A stretch of DNA of 64,000 bases from Pseudomonas asturiensis (GTDB lineage: Bacteria > Pseudomonadota > Gammaproteobacteria > Pseudomonadales > Pseudomonadaceae): the NCBI RefSeq assembly GCF_900143095.1, contig NZ_FRDA01000001.1:319357-383356 (forward strand), in the 5' to 3' direction. This document shows positions 1-9,971 of this stretch, one piece after another; the first letter of the stretch is position 1, and each line of letters begins with the position of its first letter. The notes below the pieces were generated by a model, which had not been told where the DNA came from, ran no database searches, and saw nothing but the letters and a program-made list of their open reading frames with translations. The position numbers and the translations under genes are program-made.

Positions 1-93
1 TTCCGGGCGACCTGTCAGCGACTGAACTGACGCCATCGCCGGCAAGCCGCCTCCCACGGGATCGTGTTAGCCGGGAACTCCTGCGCGGTCTGC
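1..93. repeat. REP-containing 93-base repeat, copy A
   Basis: The first 93 bases recur at 881-973 in the same orientation with 84 of 93 positions identical by eye. The core at 35-58 has the look of a Pseudomonas REP palindrome (GCCGGCAAGCCGCC) and is the exact reverse complement of 851-874. The copy starts at the window edge, so it may extend further left. It directly abuts the broken DUF1330 reading frame, so it may mark the rearrangement that truncated that gene. Confidence 0.8.
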
Positions 94-95
94 AG

Positions 96-230
96 CGTAC
101 GGAGGTGATCGAGTTCGAGTCTGATGAACAGGCGATTGCTTGCTATCGGTCGCCTGAGTATCAGGACGCCATCCGCCATCGTCAGGGCGCGTCCAGGGCT
201 TATATCGTGATCGTTGAAGGCATGGCGTAG
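96..230 (+). pseudogene. DUF1330 protein, C-terminal remnant
   Basis: The frame ending at the TAG at 228-230 encodes a peptide with the hallmarks of the C-terminal half of DUF1330 proteins: VIEF, then a CYRSPEYQ motif and a terminal IVIVEG. Family members are about 95 residues; only about 44 remain. The frame stays open upstream, but what it reads there is the repeat copy at 1-93, and no start codon or ribosome binding site fits an intact gene. I infer that the N-terminal half was lost by a rearrangement ending at the repeat. The next gene starts 85 bases downstream. Confidence 0.6.
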
Positions 231-315
231 CGGGCCGCTACGGAGGGCAGGACTGGTCACAGGCAGATCATGGCCTTTACACTGCGCAGCCACCTGTATT
301 AACGGACTAAACACA

Positions 316-819
316 GTGCATGCCCCCATTTCAAATATCCTCATCCAGTGTCTGGCCGAAACGCACCTCGACAGCCTCGCTGCGCTTTATAACGACCCCG
401 CTGTTTGCCGTCAGGTGTTGCAGATGCCGCACCAGTCGGTTGAGGTCTGGCGCAAACGCCTGTCGGCGAGCAACGAGCGCCAGCTCAAGCTGGTTGCGGT
501 GCATGGCAGCGAGGTGATCGGCCATATCGGCCTGGAGCAGTCCTCACGTATTCGCCAGACCCACGTTGGTGGCATCGGCATGGTCGTAACGCCTGCCTGG
601 CATCGCAAGGGGGTAGGGTCGAAGATGCTGGCCGCTGTGCTTGATGTCGCCGACAACTGGATGAATCTGCGTCGAGTCGAGCTGACGGTTTATGCCGACA
701 ACGAGGCTGCCATTGGTCTGTATCAAAAGTTCGGTTTCGAAACTGAGGGTCGGCTGCGTCAATACGCGATACGTGACGGCATGATGGTCGATGCACTGAC
801 AATGTCGCGGTTGCGATGA
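316..819 (+). CDS. GNAT family N-acetyltransferase
   Basis: About 167 residues with the GNAT fold of the YhhY/RimI type. The acetyl-CoA-binding motif A is clear (VVTPAWHRKGVGSKML), and near the C-terminus is the typical ADNEAAIGLYQKFGF segment of motif B. Such enzymes transfer acetyl from acetyl-CoA to an amine; YhhY acts on free amino acids such as phenylalanine, but the substrate here cannot be read from sequence. The GTG at 316 is chosen because homology begins just after it; an ATG at 214 in the same frame would add a low-similarity tail. It stands alone between the two REP-containing repeats. Confidence 0.8.
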   Translation: MHAPISNILIQCLAETHLDSLAALYNDPAVCRQVLQMPHQSVEVWRKRLSASNERQLKLVAVHGSEVIGHIGLEQSSRIRQTHVGGIGMVVTPAWHRKGVGSKMLAAVLDVADNWMNLRRVELTVYADNEAAIGLYQKFGFETEGRLRQYAIRDGMMVDALTMSRLR

Positions 820-850
820 TGTACGCGAAGGTTAGTGACCGAATACATCT

Positions 851-938
851 CGTGGGAGGCGGCTTGCCGGCGATTCGATCTTCCGGGCAATCTGTCAGCG
901 ACTGAACTGACGCCATCGCCGCCAAGCCGCCTCGCACG
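851..938. repeat. REP doublet (REPIN-like inverted pair)
   Basis: Bases 851-874 and 915-938 form a 24-base inverted repeat with two mismatches, separated by 40 bases. The unit is the GCCGGCAAGCCGCC type of REP sequence found scattered between genes in fluorescent pseudomonads. It lies just after the acetyltransferase stop codon, as REP elements usually do, and its right arm belongs to the second copy of the 93-base repeat. Confidence 0.8.
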
Positions 939-973
939 GCATAGGGTTAGCCGGGAAATCCTGCGCAGTCTGC
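881..973. repeat. REP-containing 93-base repeat, copy B
   Basis: Second copy of the sequence at 1-93, same orientation, nine differences. Together the copies bracket an 880-base segment holding the DUF1330 remnant and the acetyltransferase, a geometry that would allow loss or duplication of that segment by homologous recombination. Confidence 0.8.
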
Positions 974-1034
974 GATCAGTTCACGCCTGATGTGTCTGAC
1001 CTGTTCGGGTAGGCTCACGTCCCAGCCGTCACGC

Positions 1035-2352
<1,318 letters not shown>

Positions 2353-2419
2353 CGGGTGTGCTCAGAGTAAGGCTGTCAGATAAAAACACGACCGGTGCAT
2401 CATGGCCGCGTTCATGTCG

Positions 2420-2444
2420 GCAGCCCGCGGTTCGAGCGGGCTGC
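2420..2444 (-). terminator. Hairpin after the flavin reductase gene
   Basis: A nine-base perfect stem (GCAGCCCGC) with a seven-base loop lies about 80 bases beyond the flavin reductase stop codon. There is no following T-run on the minus strand, so termination would be weak or factor-assisted. Confidence 0.3.
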
Positions 2445-2526
2445 TGCATGGTCCGGAGGTGTAAACCGGATCGCGGCCGAGTTTATCACGCTGTTGCCCG
2501 CATCCACCAAAACCGGCCTGACAGCG

Positions 2527-3012
2527 TCAGACCAGTGCAGGCAGGGCACCCATCTTGCCTCTGTGATAGAGCATCGGCGTCACAGGCGTTGCCGGCAGGA
2601 TCAGGTTTTTCACCGCACCTACGATAATGGCGTGGTCGCCGCCGTCGTATTCGCGCCACAGCTCACATTCGATGATCGCCGTGGCGTTGTTGAGCAGCGG
2701 GTTGCCCAGCTCGCTCAGGTGCCATTCGATGCCCTTGGTCTTTTCCTTGCCTTTGCTGGCGAACGCATAGGCCTCGGTTTGTTGATCGGCCGAGAGCAGG
2801 TGAATGGCGAATTTCTTGCCGTCGCGCAGCACCGGATAGGTATCCGAGGCATAGTTGGGGCAGAACAGCACCAGCGCCGGATCAATGGACAATGCGCTGA
2901 ATGCGCTGGCGGTAATGCCCACCAGATTGCCCTCCGGGTCCAGCGCGGTGACGATGGTGACGCCTGAAGGGAACGACGCCATGACTTCTTTATAAATACC
3001 GGGTTCGATCAT
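2527..3012 (-). CDS. Flavin reductase (FMN-binding split-barrel family)
   Basis: About 161 residues from the ATG at 3012, which has an AACGAGG ribosome binding site; an upstream ATG at 3039 would overlap the dehydrogenase gene. The protein has the flavin reductase fold: FPSGVTIVTA near the start, GITASAFSALSIDPALV, and a C-terminal YHRGK. Family members reduce FMN or FAD with NAD(P)H and hand it to a flavin-dependent monooxygenase. No monooxygenase is encoded in this unit, so its partner must lie elsewhere or the protein acts alone. It is the last gene of the four-gene unit. Confidence 0.85.
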   Translation of the reverse strand: MIEPGIYKEVMASFPSGVTIVTALDPEGNLVGITASAFSALSIDPALVLFCPNYASDTYPVLRDGKKFAIHLLSADQQTEAYAFASKGKEKTKGIEWHLSELGNPLLNNATAIIECELWREYDGGDHAIIVGAVKNLILPATPVTPMLYHRGKMGALPALV

Positions 3013-3025
3013 CGCAGCGGCCTCG

Positions 3026-4507
3026 TTAACGCATGACAAATGGATCAGGCATGGGGGCCTGCGAAAGGTTGATCCACACCGTTTTCAGTTCGGTGTAGGC
3101 CAGTACGGAGTCTATCCCGCTCTCGCGGCCATAGCCGCTGTTTTTGAAGCCACCGATAGGCGCCATGGCCGATACGGCTCGATACGTGTTGACCCAGATG
3201 ATACCCGAACGGATATCCCGCGCCAGGCGATGGGCCCGGCCCAGGTCGCGGGTCCAGATGCCAGCGGCCAGACCAAACTGTGAATCGTTGGCAATCGCCA
3301 GCGCTTCGGCCTCGTCCTTGAAGCGAATCACTGACGCCACAGGGCCGAACACTTCTTCCTGCATGATTTTCATCGAATTGCGGTCGCATTCGAACAGGGT
3401 TGGCTCGAAGAACCAGCCTTCGCCGGCCCGTTCCGGTCGCTTGCCACCCAGGCGCAAACGAGCGCCTTCAGCCAGCGCGTCGGCGACCAGCCCTTCAACC
3501 ACCGCGAGCTGTTGCGCCGTGGCCATCGGGCCCATTTCAGTGGTTTCGTCCTGGGGATTACCGATGCGAATACGGCTGGCCCGCTCGACCAGTCGCTCGA
3601 CAAATTCATCGTAGATCTCGTCCTGCACCAGCAGCCGTGAGCCGGACACACAGCTTTGCCCCGACGCTGCATAAATGCCTGCGACGGCGCCATTGATCGC
3701 GCTGTCCAGGTCGGCGTCGGCAAAGATGATGTTGGGCGATTTGCCGCCCAGCTCCAGCGAGAGTTTGGCGAAGTTTTCGGCGCTGCTGCGCACGACGTGG
3801 CGTGCAGTGGCAGCACCGCCGGTGAAGGCGATCTTGCGCACCAGCGGATGGCGGGTCAGCGCCGCACCCGTGGTGGGGCCGTAGCCGGTAATCACGTTGA
3901 CCACGCCCGGTGGAATGCCTGCTTCCAGTGCCAGACGTGCCAGCTCAAGCACCGTGGCCGAAGCATGTTCGGACGGCTTGAGTACAATGGTGTTGCCCGC
4001 TGCCAGCGCCGGAGCCAGCTTGATGGCGGTCAGGTAGAGCGGACTGTTCCAGGGAATGATCCCCGCGACTACGCCCATCGCCTCGTGCACGGTGTAGGCG
4101 AACAGGTCTGGCTTGTCGAGGGGCAGGGTGCCGCCTTCGAGCTTGTCAGCCAGCCCTGCGGTGTAATGGAAAAACTCCGGCAGGTAGCTGACCTGACCGC
4201 GTGTTTCGCGAATCAGCTTGCCGTTGTCACGGCTTTCCAGCTGCGCCAGTTGCTCCTTGTTTTCGGCGATCAGATCGCCCAGCCTGCGCAGCAACTTCCC
4301 GCGCGCCGTGGCCGTCAATCCTCTCCAGGCCGGGCTTTCGAAGGCTTTTTGAGCGGCTTGCACGGCGCGCTCCACGTCCGCTTCGTCAGCGTCGGGCAGT
4401 TGCGCCCAGGGTTGGGCAAGCGCCGGGTTAAGACTGTCGAAGGTCTTGCCTGAAAGTGCATCGACCCAGAGGCCGTCGATGCACATCTGAAAACGGGTGA
4501 GGCTCAT
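3026..4507 (-). CDS. NAD(P)-dependent aldehyde dehydrogenase
   Basis: A full-length (493-residue) aldehyde dehydrogenase. The oxyanion Asn is in IIPWNSPL, the general-base Glu in LELGGKSPN, and the catalytic Cys in GQSCVSGSR; the C-terminal PIGGFKNSGYGRE is also typical. It oxidises an aldehyde to the carboxylate. Its ATG overlaps the stop codon of the upstream hydrolase gene by four bases, so the two are translationally coupled. P. syringae aldehyde dehydrogenases include enzymes that make indole-3-acetic acid, but nothing here identifies the substrate. Confidence 0.92.
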   Translation of the reverse strand: MSLTRFQMCIDGLWVDALSGKTFDSLNPALAQPWAQLPDADEADVERAVQAAQKAFESPAWRGLTATARGKLLRRLGDLIAENKEQLAQLESRDNGKLIRETRGQVSYLPEFFHYTAGLADKLEGGTLPLDKPDLFAYTVHEAMGVVAGIIPWNSPLYLTAIKLAPALAAGNTIVLKPSEHASATVLELARLALEAGIPPGVVNVITGYGPTTGAALTRHPLVRKIAFTGGAATARHVVRSSAENFAKLSLELGGKSPNIIFADADLDSAINGAVAGIYAASGQSCVSGSRLLVQDEIYDEFVERLVERASRIRIGNPQDETTEMGPMATAQQLAVVEGLVADALAEGARLRLGGKRPERAGEGWFFEPTLFECDRNSMKIMQEEVFGPVASVIRFKDEAEALAIANDSQFGLAAGIWTRDLGRAHRLARDIRSGIIWVNTYRAVSAMAPIGGFKNSGYGRESGIDSVLAYTELKTVWINLSQAPMPDPFVMR

Positions 4508-5337
4508 GCAACGATCCCCTTTATCGAGTTGTGAACACGCGCCGACTTGTCGAGAAAGTCCAGCAACACCTGATTGACCAGGCGCGGCGACTCCACCGGC
4601 ATCATGTGACGTTGGTCCGGCAGTATCGCGACTTCCGCGCCTTTGATCCGCATCGCCAGTTCCCGTGCCATTTCAGGCGTTGAGCCCGGGTCCAGCTCGC
4701 CGGTGGCAATCAGTGTCGGTGCGCGAATATCGCCCAGATCGTCGGCGCGGTACATATCCTGTGTGGCGAAGAGCTTGTAAGTGGTCAGGTAGCCCTGCGG
4801 ATCGTTGCTTGCCAGGTTCTGGCGAATGGCCGCGATCTGCGCCGGATTGGCCGCTTGATACTCGCGACTGAACCAGCGTGATAACGCTTCACCCGCATTG
4901 GCATCCGGGCCATGCTCGGCGGCCTGACTGGTGCGCGCTATGACACCAGCACGCTGTTCAGGACTGCGATTGAACACGCTGTTGAGGATGATCATGCCCG
5001 ACAGGTGCTCTGGAAAATGCAGTGCGAAGGCACGAGCCACCAGACCGCCCATCGAGAAGCCGATGATCGTGGCCTGCGGCAGGCCCAGATGCTCCAGCAA
5101 TTCGCGCAGTTGTTCGGCATAACCAGGCAGGCCGGTATCCGGATCCGGGCGCGGACTGGCGCCATGCCCGAGCATGTCGTAAGCAATGACACGGTAATGC
5201 GGGGCCAGGCCGACAATCTGGCCGCCCCACATTTCCTTGTTCAGGCCCACCCCGTGAATCAACACCACGGGGTGGCCTTGGCCGGTGGCCAGATAACTGG
5301 TACCCGCCGGGGTGCATTCAGCGGTGAGCTGACTCAT
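4504..5337 (-). CDS. Alpha/beta-fold hydrolase
   Basis: About 277 residues from the ATG at 5337, which is preceded by GCAGGAGCG; a start 21 bases upstream is possible. The alpha/beta hydrolase core shows the oxyanion segment HGVGLNKEMW, the nucleophile elbow GFSMGG (Ser), an acid in ATGELDPGS and the catalytic His in DQRHMMP. The closest familiar types are RutD-like and enol-lactone hydrolase-like enzymes. It sits between the DUF1185 protein and the aldehyde dehydrogenase, so it probably hydrolyses an ester, lactone or amide intermediate of the same route. Confidence 0.87.
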   Translation of the reverse strand: MSQLTAECTPAGTSYLATGQGHPVVLIHGVGLNKEMWGGQIVGLAPHYRVIAYDMLGHGASPRPDPDTGLPGYAEQLRELLEHLGLPQATIIGFSMGGLVARAFALHFPEHLSGMIILNSVFNRSPEQRAGVIARTSQAAEHGPDANAGEALSRWFSREYQAANPAQIAAIRQNLASNDPQGYLTTYKLFATQDMYRADDLGDIRAPTLIATGELDPGSTPEMARELAMRIKGAEVAILPDQRHMMPVESPRLVNQVLLDFLDKSARVHNSIKGIVA

Positions 5338-5370
5338 GGATCGCTCCTGCGCGGACATGGATGAAGGGGA

Positions 5371-5961
5371 TTACTGCGCCTTTTCAGCGGCCAGTTCTTC
5401 CAGGTCGATGTAGCGGTTGCCGATGCGCGGGTGCAGGCGTCCACCGTTGGCGGCACCCAGCACCACGACGATTTCGTCGGCACGTGGTGAGTCTTCGATG
5501 TGCATTTCAAGGGTGATGTAGTGCGAACGCAGGCCTTCATCGTCCTTGTGCATCATCGGAATCTGAATCGAGGTGCCCGGTCCGCCGCGCTTGTTGGTGA
5601 AGCTCAGGTAGCTCTTGGCGTTGACCGCCTCACGGTAGTGATTGCCAAAGCGCAAAGTGTGAATCACCGCCGACGCATGCTCGATCTCGCCGTCTGCACC
5701 GACGACAGCAGCTTTGCCGTAAGCCTGGATCTTGTCGGCACCACCTATGGCATCGGTCAGGCGTTTGACCATCAGCTCGCCCAGATCAGAGCAATTGGCG
5801 CGGATTTGTGGCTTCAAGTCTTCGACGAAACCATTGCCCAACCAAGGGTTCTTGATCACGACCGCCAGTCCGACCATGGTCACCGGCGTGTCGGTTGCCT
5901 TGCCGCCTTCGATGAAGGTTTCTTCGGTGTAATTGACGATCTTGCGGATTTCAAAGCTCAT
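5371..5961 (-). CDS. DUF1185 / amino acid synthesis family protein
   Basis: A 196-residue protein recognisable as the amino-acid-synthesis (DUF1185) family by its start (EIRKIVNYTEET), the NPWLGNGF segment and the GGPGTSIQIP motif. The biochemical role of the family is not established despite the name. It is the first gene of the minus-strand unit, directly behind the promoter carrying the 6000-6011 palindrome. In many proteobacteria this family occurs beside amide/ester hydrolases and flavin-dependent enzymes, which fits the present neighbours. Confidence 0.82.
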   Translation of the reverse strand: MSFEIRKIVNYTEETFIEGGKATDTPVTMVGLAVVIKNPWLGNGFVEDLKPQIRANCSDLGELMVKRLTDAIGGADKIQAYGKAAVVGADGEIEHASAVIHTLRFGNHYREAVNAKSYLSFTNKRGGPGTSIQIPMMHKDDEGLRSHYITLEMHIEDSPRADEIVVVLGAANGGRLHPRIGNRYIDLEELAAEKAQ

Positions 5962-5999
5962 GAAGGACTCCCGGAACGAGCACTATTGTATTTCGTATG

Positions 6000-6011
6000 A
6001 TGGTATACCAT
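6000..6011. promoter_or_regulatory. Palindromic operator candidate for the GntR regulator
   Basis: ATGGTATACCAT is a perfect 12-base palindrome lying 39 bases upstream of the DUF1185 start codon. It contains TGGTATACCA, matching the TGGTNNNACCA form typical of FadR-subfamily GntR operators. A collinear gene at 1600-2352 encodes such a regulator, so repression of the four-gene unit through this site is the simplest reading. Confidence 0.6.
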
Positions 6012-6198
6012 AAGATTGCTCGTGCAAGCGTTTTTCTTCATGTGAATGCACGTCGCGCCAATGGATGATGGGTAAGTGCCATGTCTGACCACTCGTCAGG
6101 TGTCGGGACCATCGCTTTGAACACGTGGGCTCTGGGTGTGACAGATATTCGGTGAGCCATGAAGCGCTCAACGTTTTTTCACTTCAGGAGAGCCATGA

Positions 6199-7338
6199 AT
6201 GAAAGCCATCGTCTACAACGGCCCGCGCGACGTCAGCGTCAAGAACGTACCGGACGCCAGGATCGAGAAGCCGACCGATGCTCTTGTCAGAGTGACGACT
6301 ACCAATATCTGCGGTTCCGATCTGCACATGTATGAGGGCCGCACCTCGTTTGAAACCGGGCGCATATTCGGCCATGAGAATATGGGCGAGGTCGTCGCCG
6401 TCGGCTCGGGCGTCGACCGCATCAAGGTCGGCGACCGGGTCTGCCTGCCGTTCAACATCGGCTGCGGGTTTTGCGAGAACTGCGAGAAAGGGCTGACCGG
6501 CTATTGCCTGACGGTCAATCCGGGCAGCGCAGGGGGCGCCTACGGGTTTGCCGACATGGGCACTTACGAGGGCGGACAGGCTGAACTGCTGCGCGTGCCT
6601 TATGCCGACTTCAACTGCCTGCTGCTGCCGGAAGATGCCGTCGAGAAAGAAGACGATTACGTCATGCTGTCCGACATTTTTCCCACGGGTTGGCACGCCA
6701 CCGAGCTGGCAGGGCTGCTGCCCGGTGAAAGTGTCGCGATCTACGGCGCAGGTCCTGTGGGATTGATGGCTGCCCACTCGGCCATGATCAAGGGCGCGTC
6801 GCAAGTGTTCGTGGTCGACAGTCACCCGGATCGCCTGGCACTGGCCGCGAAAATGGGCGCTACGCCGATCAATTCGGCCGAGCAGGAGGCCGTCGAGCAG
6901 ATCCTCAATCTGACTCATGGCAAAGGCACAGATCGCGGCTGCGAGTGTGTGGGCTATCAATGCTGCGATCGTCACGGCCGCGAAGCCAATCACCTGACCA
7001 TGAATAATCTGGTGGCTTCGACGAAGCCTGCGGGTGGAATCGGTGTCGTTGGCGTGTTCGTGCCACAGGATCCAGGCGCACATAACGAGCTGGCGAAGGA
7101 GGGCAAGATGGCCTTTGACTTCGGCTCATTCTGGTTCAAGGGTCAGCAGATCCGCACGGGCCAGGCCAACGTCAAGGCGTACAACCGCCGCCTGGCCGAG
7201 CTGATCCATCACGGCCGAGCCACGCCGTCGCAGATCATTTCCCATCGCCTGAAACTGAGCGAAGGTCCGGACGCTTACAAGCATTTCGATGATCGCGATA
7301 ACGGCTGGACCAAAGTCGTGCTCAAGCCCGCTGCCTGA
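6199..7338 (+). CDS. Zinc-dependent dehydrogenase, glutathione-independent formaldehyde dehydrogenase-like
   Basis: A 379-residue medium-chain dehydrogenase. The catalytic zinc ligands are in NICGSDLH and FGHENMG; a structural zinc lobe is formed by Cys residues in CGFCENCEKGLTGYC; the nucleotide-binding glycine motif is GAGPVG near residue 183. The long insertion and the PTGWHATELAG segment place it with the FdhA-type (glutathione-independent) enzymes, though it is somewhat shorter than the roughly 399-residue P. putida enzyme, and the substrate may be another aldehyde or alcohol. The start is set by CAGGAG eight bases upstream. The SDR gene follows 73 bases downstream and is probably co-transcribed. 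Confidence 0.87.
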   Translation: MKAIVYNGPRDVSVKNVPDARIEKPTDALVRVTTTNICGSDLHMYEGRTSFETGRIFGHENMGEVVAVGSGVDRIKVGDRVCLPFNIGCGFCENCEKGLTGYCLTVNPGSAGGAYGFADMGTYEGGQAELLRVPYADFNCLLLPEDAVEKEDDYVMLSDIFPTGWHATELAGLLPGESVAIYGAGPVGLMAAHSAMIKGASQVFVVDSHPDRLALAAKMGATPINSAEQEAVEQILNLTHGKGTDRGCECVGYQCCDRHGREANHLTMNNLVASTKPAGGIGVVGVFVPQDPGAHNELAKEGKMAFDFGSFWFKGQQIRTGQANVKAYNRRLAELIHHGRATPSQIISHRLKLSEGPDAYKHFDDRDNGWTKVVLKPAA

Positions 7339-7411
7339 TCGTCGCGACCCCGTTATTCGCCTCACGTCGTCCGGCGACGCGAGGCGTCATCTTCTTCCAG
7401 GAGATTCATAC

Positions 7412-8278
7412 ATGAAAGATTTCGAAAGCTACCCAAAGCCACCCTTTCCCAGGCAGCCTCAGGACGTACCTGGCCTACAGGGCAAGATGGACCCCTATCC
7501 GGATTGCGGCGAAAAAAGCTACACCGGATCCGGCCGCCTGAATGACAAGATCGCATTGATCACCGGGGGCGATAGCGGGATCGGCCGGGCCGTCGCCATT
7601 GCCTTTGCCCGAGAGGGCGCCCAGGTAGCGATTTCCTATCTGAACGAACACGAAGATGCCAAAGAAACCGCGCGCTGGGTAGAAGAGGCTGGCAGGAAAT
7701 GCCTGCTGCTGCCCGGTGATCTGGCGCAGAAGCAGCAATGCGAGGATATCGTCAGCAAGACGGTTGCTGAGTTCGGCCGTATCGACGTGCTGGTCAACAA
7801 TGCGGCCTTCCAGATGAGTCATGAAACGCTGGAAGAAATCAGCGACGAAGAATGGCTGATGACCTTCGATGTCAACATCACGGCGATGTTTCGTATCTGC
7901 AAGGCTGCGGTGCCTCATATGGGACGCGGCGGCTCGATCATCAACACCAGTTCGGTGAACTCGGACATGCCCAAGGCGACGCTGTTGCCTTATGCCACGA
8001 CCAAAGGCGCGATTGCCAACTTCACTGCCGGTCTGGCGCAAATGCTGGGCGAGAAGGGCATCCGGGTAAACAGCGTAGCGCCGGGACCGATCTGGACGCC
8101 GTTGATCGTCTCGACCATGCCGGAAGAAGAGGCCGCGAACTTCGGGAGCCAGACGCCCCTCGGCCGTCCCGGCCAGCCCGTGGAAGTCTCGCCGATCTAT
8201 GTGTTGCTGGCATCGGATGAAGCGAGCTATATCTCGGGAACACGCTATGGGGTGACAGGCGGCAAGCCGATTCTGTAA
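7412..8278 (+). CDS. SDR family oxidoreductase, YghA/GSP39-like
   Basis: A 288-residue short-chain dehydrogenase of the extended-N-terminus group: about 45 residues (PKPPFPRQPQ then a proline/glycine-rich linker) precede the Rossmann core. The cofactor motif is TGGDSGIGRA, the structural motif NNAA, and the catalytic Ser-Tyr-Lys are in NTSSVNS and YATTKGA. Such proteins are often annotated as general-stress or aldehyde-reducing enzymes; the substrate is unknown. The ATG at 7412 follows CCAGGAGATTC; the frame is open further upstream, but homology begins here. Confidence 0.88.
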   Translation: MKDFESYPKPPFPRQPQDVPGLQGKMDPYPDCGEKSYTGSGRLNDKIALITGGDSGIGRAVAIAFAREGAQVAISYLNEHEDAKETARWVEEAGRKCLLLPGDLAQKQQCEDIVSKTVAEFGRIDVLVNNAAFQMSHETLEEISDEEWLMTFDVNITAMFRICKAAVPHMGRGGSIINTSSVNSDMPKATLLPYATTKGAIANFTAGLAQMLGEKGIRVNSVAPGPIWTPLIVSTMPEEEAANFGSQTPLGRPGQPVEVSPIYVLLASDEASYISGTRYGVTGGKPIL

Positions 8279-8290
8279 CGCCCACACGAC

Positions 8291-8341
8291 TGCCCGCGAA
8301 GGGAGGTGTCGAGACCGACGCCGCCTGAATCGCGGGCTTTT
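8291..8341 (+). terminator. Terminator after the SDR gene
   Basis: An eight-base outer stem (GCCCGCGA with TCGCGGGC) with a large, partly self-pairing loop, followed by TTTTATT, 13 bases after the SDR stop codon. Confidence 0.65.
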
Positions 8342-8439
8342 ATTATGAAGTTTTTCAATTTTTCACACTTTATTGCCATCAGGTCGGGCAGGCTGGGAAC
8401 GAATGCAACTGATGGTGGCTTCGCGAAGTCACTTGACCA

Positions 8440-8459
8440 TTAGGGGTATACGCCCCTAA
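8440..8459. promoter_or_regulatory. Inverted repeat upstream of an aldehyde dehydrogenase gene
   Basis: TTAGGGG and CCCCTAA form perfect seven-base arms around TATACG, 64 bases ahead of the dehydrogenase start. There is no T-run after it and it lies at promoter distance, so an operator is likelier than a terminator. The cognate regulator is unknown. Confidence 0.4.
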
Positions 8460-8523
8460 ATTTGTTTCGGTTTTTCAGAGCGGGTGTCCCACGCTCCCGC
8501 GCAACGACCTATGGAGAGTTGCC

Positions 8524-9954
8524 ATGTACCCTGATGTACAGCTTTATGTAGACGGCCAATGGCGCGCAAGCCGCGATGGCCGCACGATTCCGGTCATCAA
8601 TCCGGCGACCGGTGATTCAATCGGTACTGTGGCTCACGCAGGCATCGCTGACCTGGATGAGGCGCTGGCCGCCGCCGAGAAGGGCTTTGCCGCCTGGCGC
8701 ACTACCTCGGCCTACGACCGTTACAAAATCATGCAGAAAGCGGCGAATCTGTTGCGTGAGCGTGCCGATGGCATTGCCCGCATCATGACCCAGGAGCAAG
8801 GCAAGCCCTTGGCCGAAGCGCGCATGGAGGCGATGTCCGCGGCTGACATCATTGACTGGCTGGCCGAGGAAGGTCGTCGCAGCTACGGCCGCATCGTGCC
8901 GTCGCGTGGTGTGAACATCGAGCAGAAAGTGGTCAAGGAGCCGGTCGGTCCGGTCGCCGCCTTTACACCGTGGAACTTCCCCATCAACCAGGTGGTGCGC
9001 AAGCTGTCGTCGGCGCTGGCTGCCGGTTGCTCGATCATCGTCAAGGCGCCGGAAGAAACCCCGGGCTCGCCCGCTGAGCTGATCCGTGCCTTCGCTGACG
9101 CGGGTGTTCCAGCCGGTGTGATCGGTCTGGTGTATGGCGATCCTGCAGAAATCTCCGGCTACCTGATTCCTCATCCAGTGATCCGCAAAGTGACGTTCAC
9201 CGGCTCCACGCCGGTTGGCAAGCAGCTCGCGGCGTTGGCGGGTCAACACATGAAGCGCGCGACCATGGAGTTGGGCGGCCACGCGCCTGCGCTGGTGTTT
9301 GATGACGCTGATATCGACCTTGCCGCGCGGGTTCTGGCTACCGCCAAGTTCCGTAACGCCGGTCAGGTCTGTGTCTCGCCAACGCGCATTCTGGTGCAGC
9401 GCAAGGTACTGGAAGCGTTCACCGAGAAGTTCGTCGGCCTGACGCGTGAAATCAAGGTCGGTAACGGTCTGGAATCTGGCACGACCATGGGCCCGGTTGC
9501 CAACGATCGTCGCATCCCGGCGCTGGTCGACCTGATCGACGATGCCGTGAAGTCGGGCGCAACTGTGTCGGCCGGTGGCAAGGCTGTCGAGGGGGCGGGT
9601 TACTTCTTTGAACCGACTGTGCTGAGTGGCTTGAAGCCCACCATGCGCATCATGAACGAAGAACCGTTCGGCCCGGTCGCGTTGCTGGTGCCGTTCGATA
9701 CAGTGGAAGAGGCGATTGCCGAGTCCAATCGTGTGCCATTCGGTCTGGCGTCCTATGCGTTCACGACATCGATGAAGACCGCTCAGGCGCTCAGCACCTA
9801 TATAGAAGCCGGGATGCTGTCGATCAACCATCAGGGCATCGGTCTGCCGGAAATTCCGTTCGGCGGGATCAAGGATTCCGGCTATGGCTCGGAAGGCGGC
9901 ACCGAGGCCATCGAGGCGTACCTGAATACCAAGCTGGTCACTCAGTACAACTGA
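8524..9954 (+). CDS. NAD(P)-dependent aldehyde dehydrogenase, succinate-semialdehyde dehydrogenase-like
   Basis: A 476-residue aldehyde dehydrogenase with Asn in TPWNFPIN, Glu in MELGGHAP and the catalytic Cys in GQVCVSPTR. The size and the [16 protein letters not shown]-terminus fit the GabD/SSADH branch, but the branch also includes glycolaldehyde, lactaldehyde and other semialdehyde enzymes. GGAGAG lies seven bases upstream of the ATG. It is a single-gene unit with its own upstream palindrome (8440-8459) and downstream terminator (9972-10009). Confidence 0.88.
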   Translation: MYPDVQLYVDGQWRASRDGRTIPVINPATGDSIGTVAHAGIADLDEALAAAEKGFAAWRTTSAYDRYKIMQKAANLLRERADGIARIMTQEQGKPLAEARMEAMSAADIIDWLAEEGRRSYGRIVPSRGVNIEQKVVKEPVGPVAAFTPWNFPINQVVRKLSSALAAGCSIIVKAPEETPGSPAELIRAFADAGVPAGVIGLVYGDPAEISGYLIPHPVIRKVTFTGSTPVGKQLAALAGQHMKRATMELGGHAPALVFDDADIDLAARVLATAKFRNAGQVCVSPTRILVQRKVLEAFTEKFVGLTREIKVGNGLESGTTMGPVANDRRIPALVDLIDDAVKSGATVSAGGKAVEGAGYFFEPTVLSGLKPTMRIMNEEPFGPVALLVPFDTVEEAIAESNRVPFGLASYAFTTSMKTAQALSTYIEAGMLSINHQGIGLPEIPFGGIKDSGYGSEGGTEAIEAYLNTKLVTQYN

Positions 9955-9971
9955 GCCTTTGCACAGAAATG

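Noticed and set aside
485..937. Long minus-strand frame across the acetyltransferase and REP region
   Set aside because: It is antisense to a clear GNAT gene and runs through the REP repeat; no domain or ribosome binding site.
5983..6171. A 62-residue minus-strand frame upstream of the DUF1185 gene
   Set aside because: It spans the operator palindrome and has no ribosome binding site or recognisable sequence; treated as promoter region.
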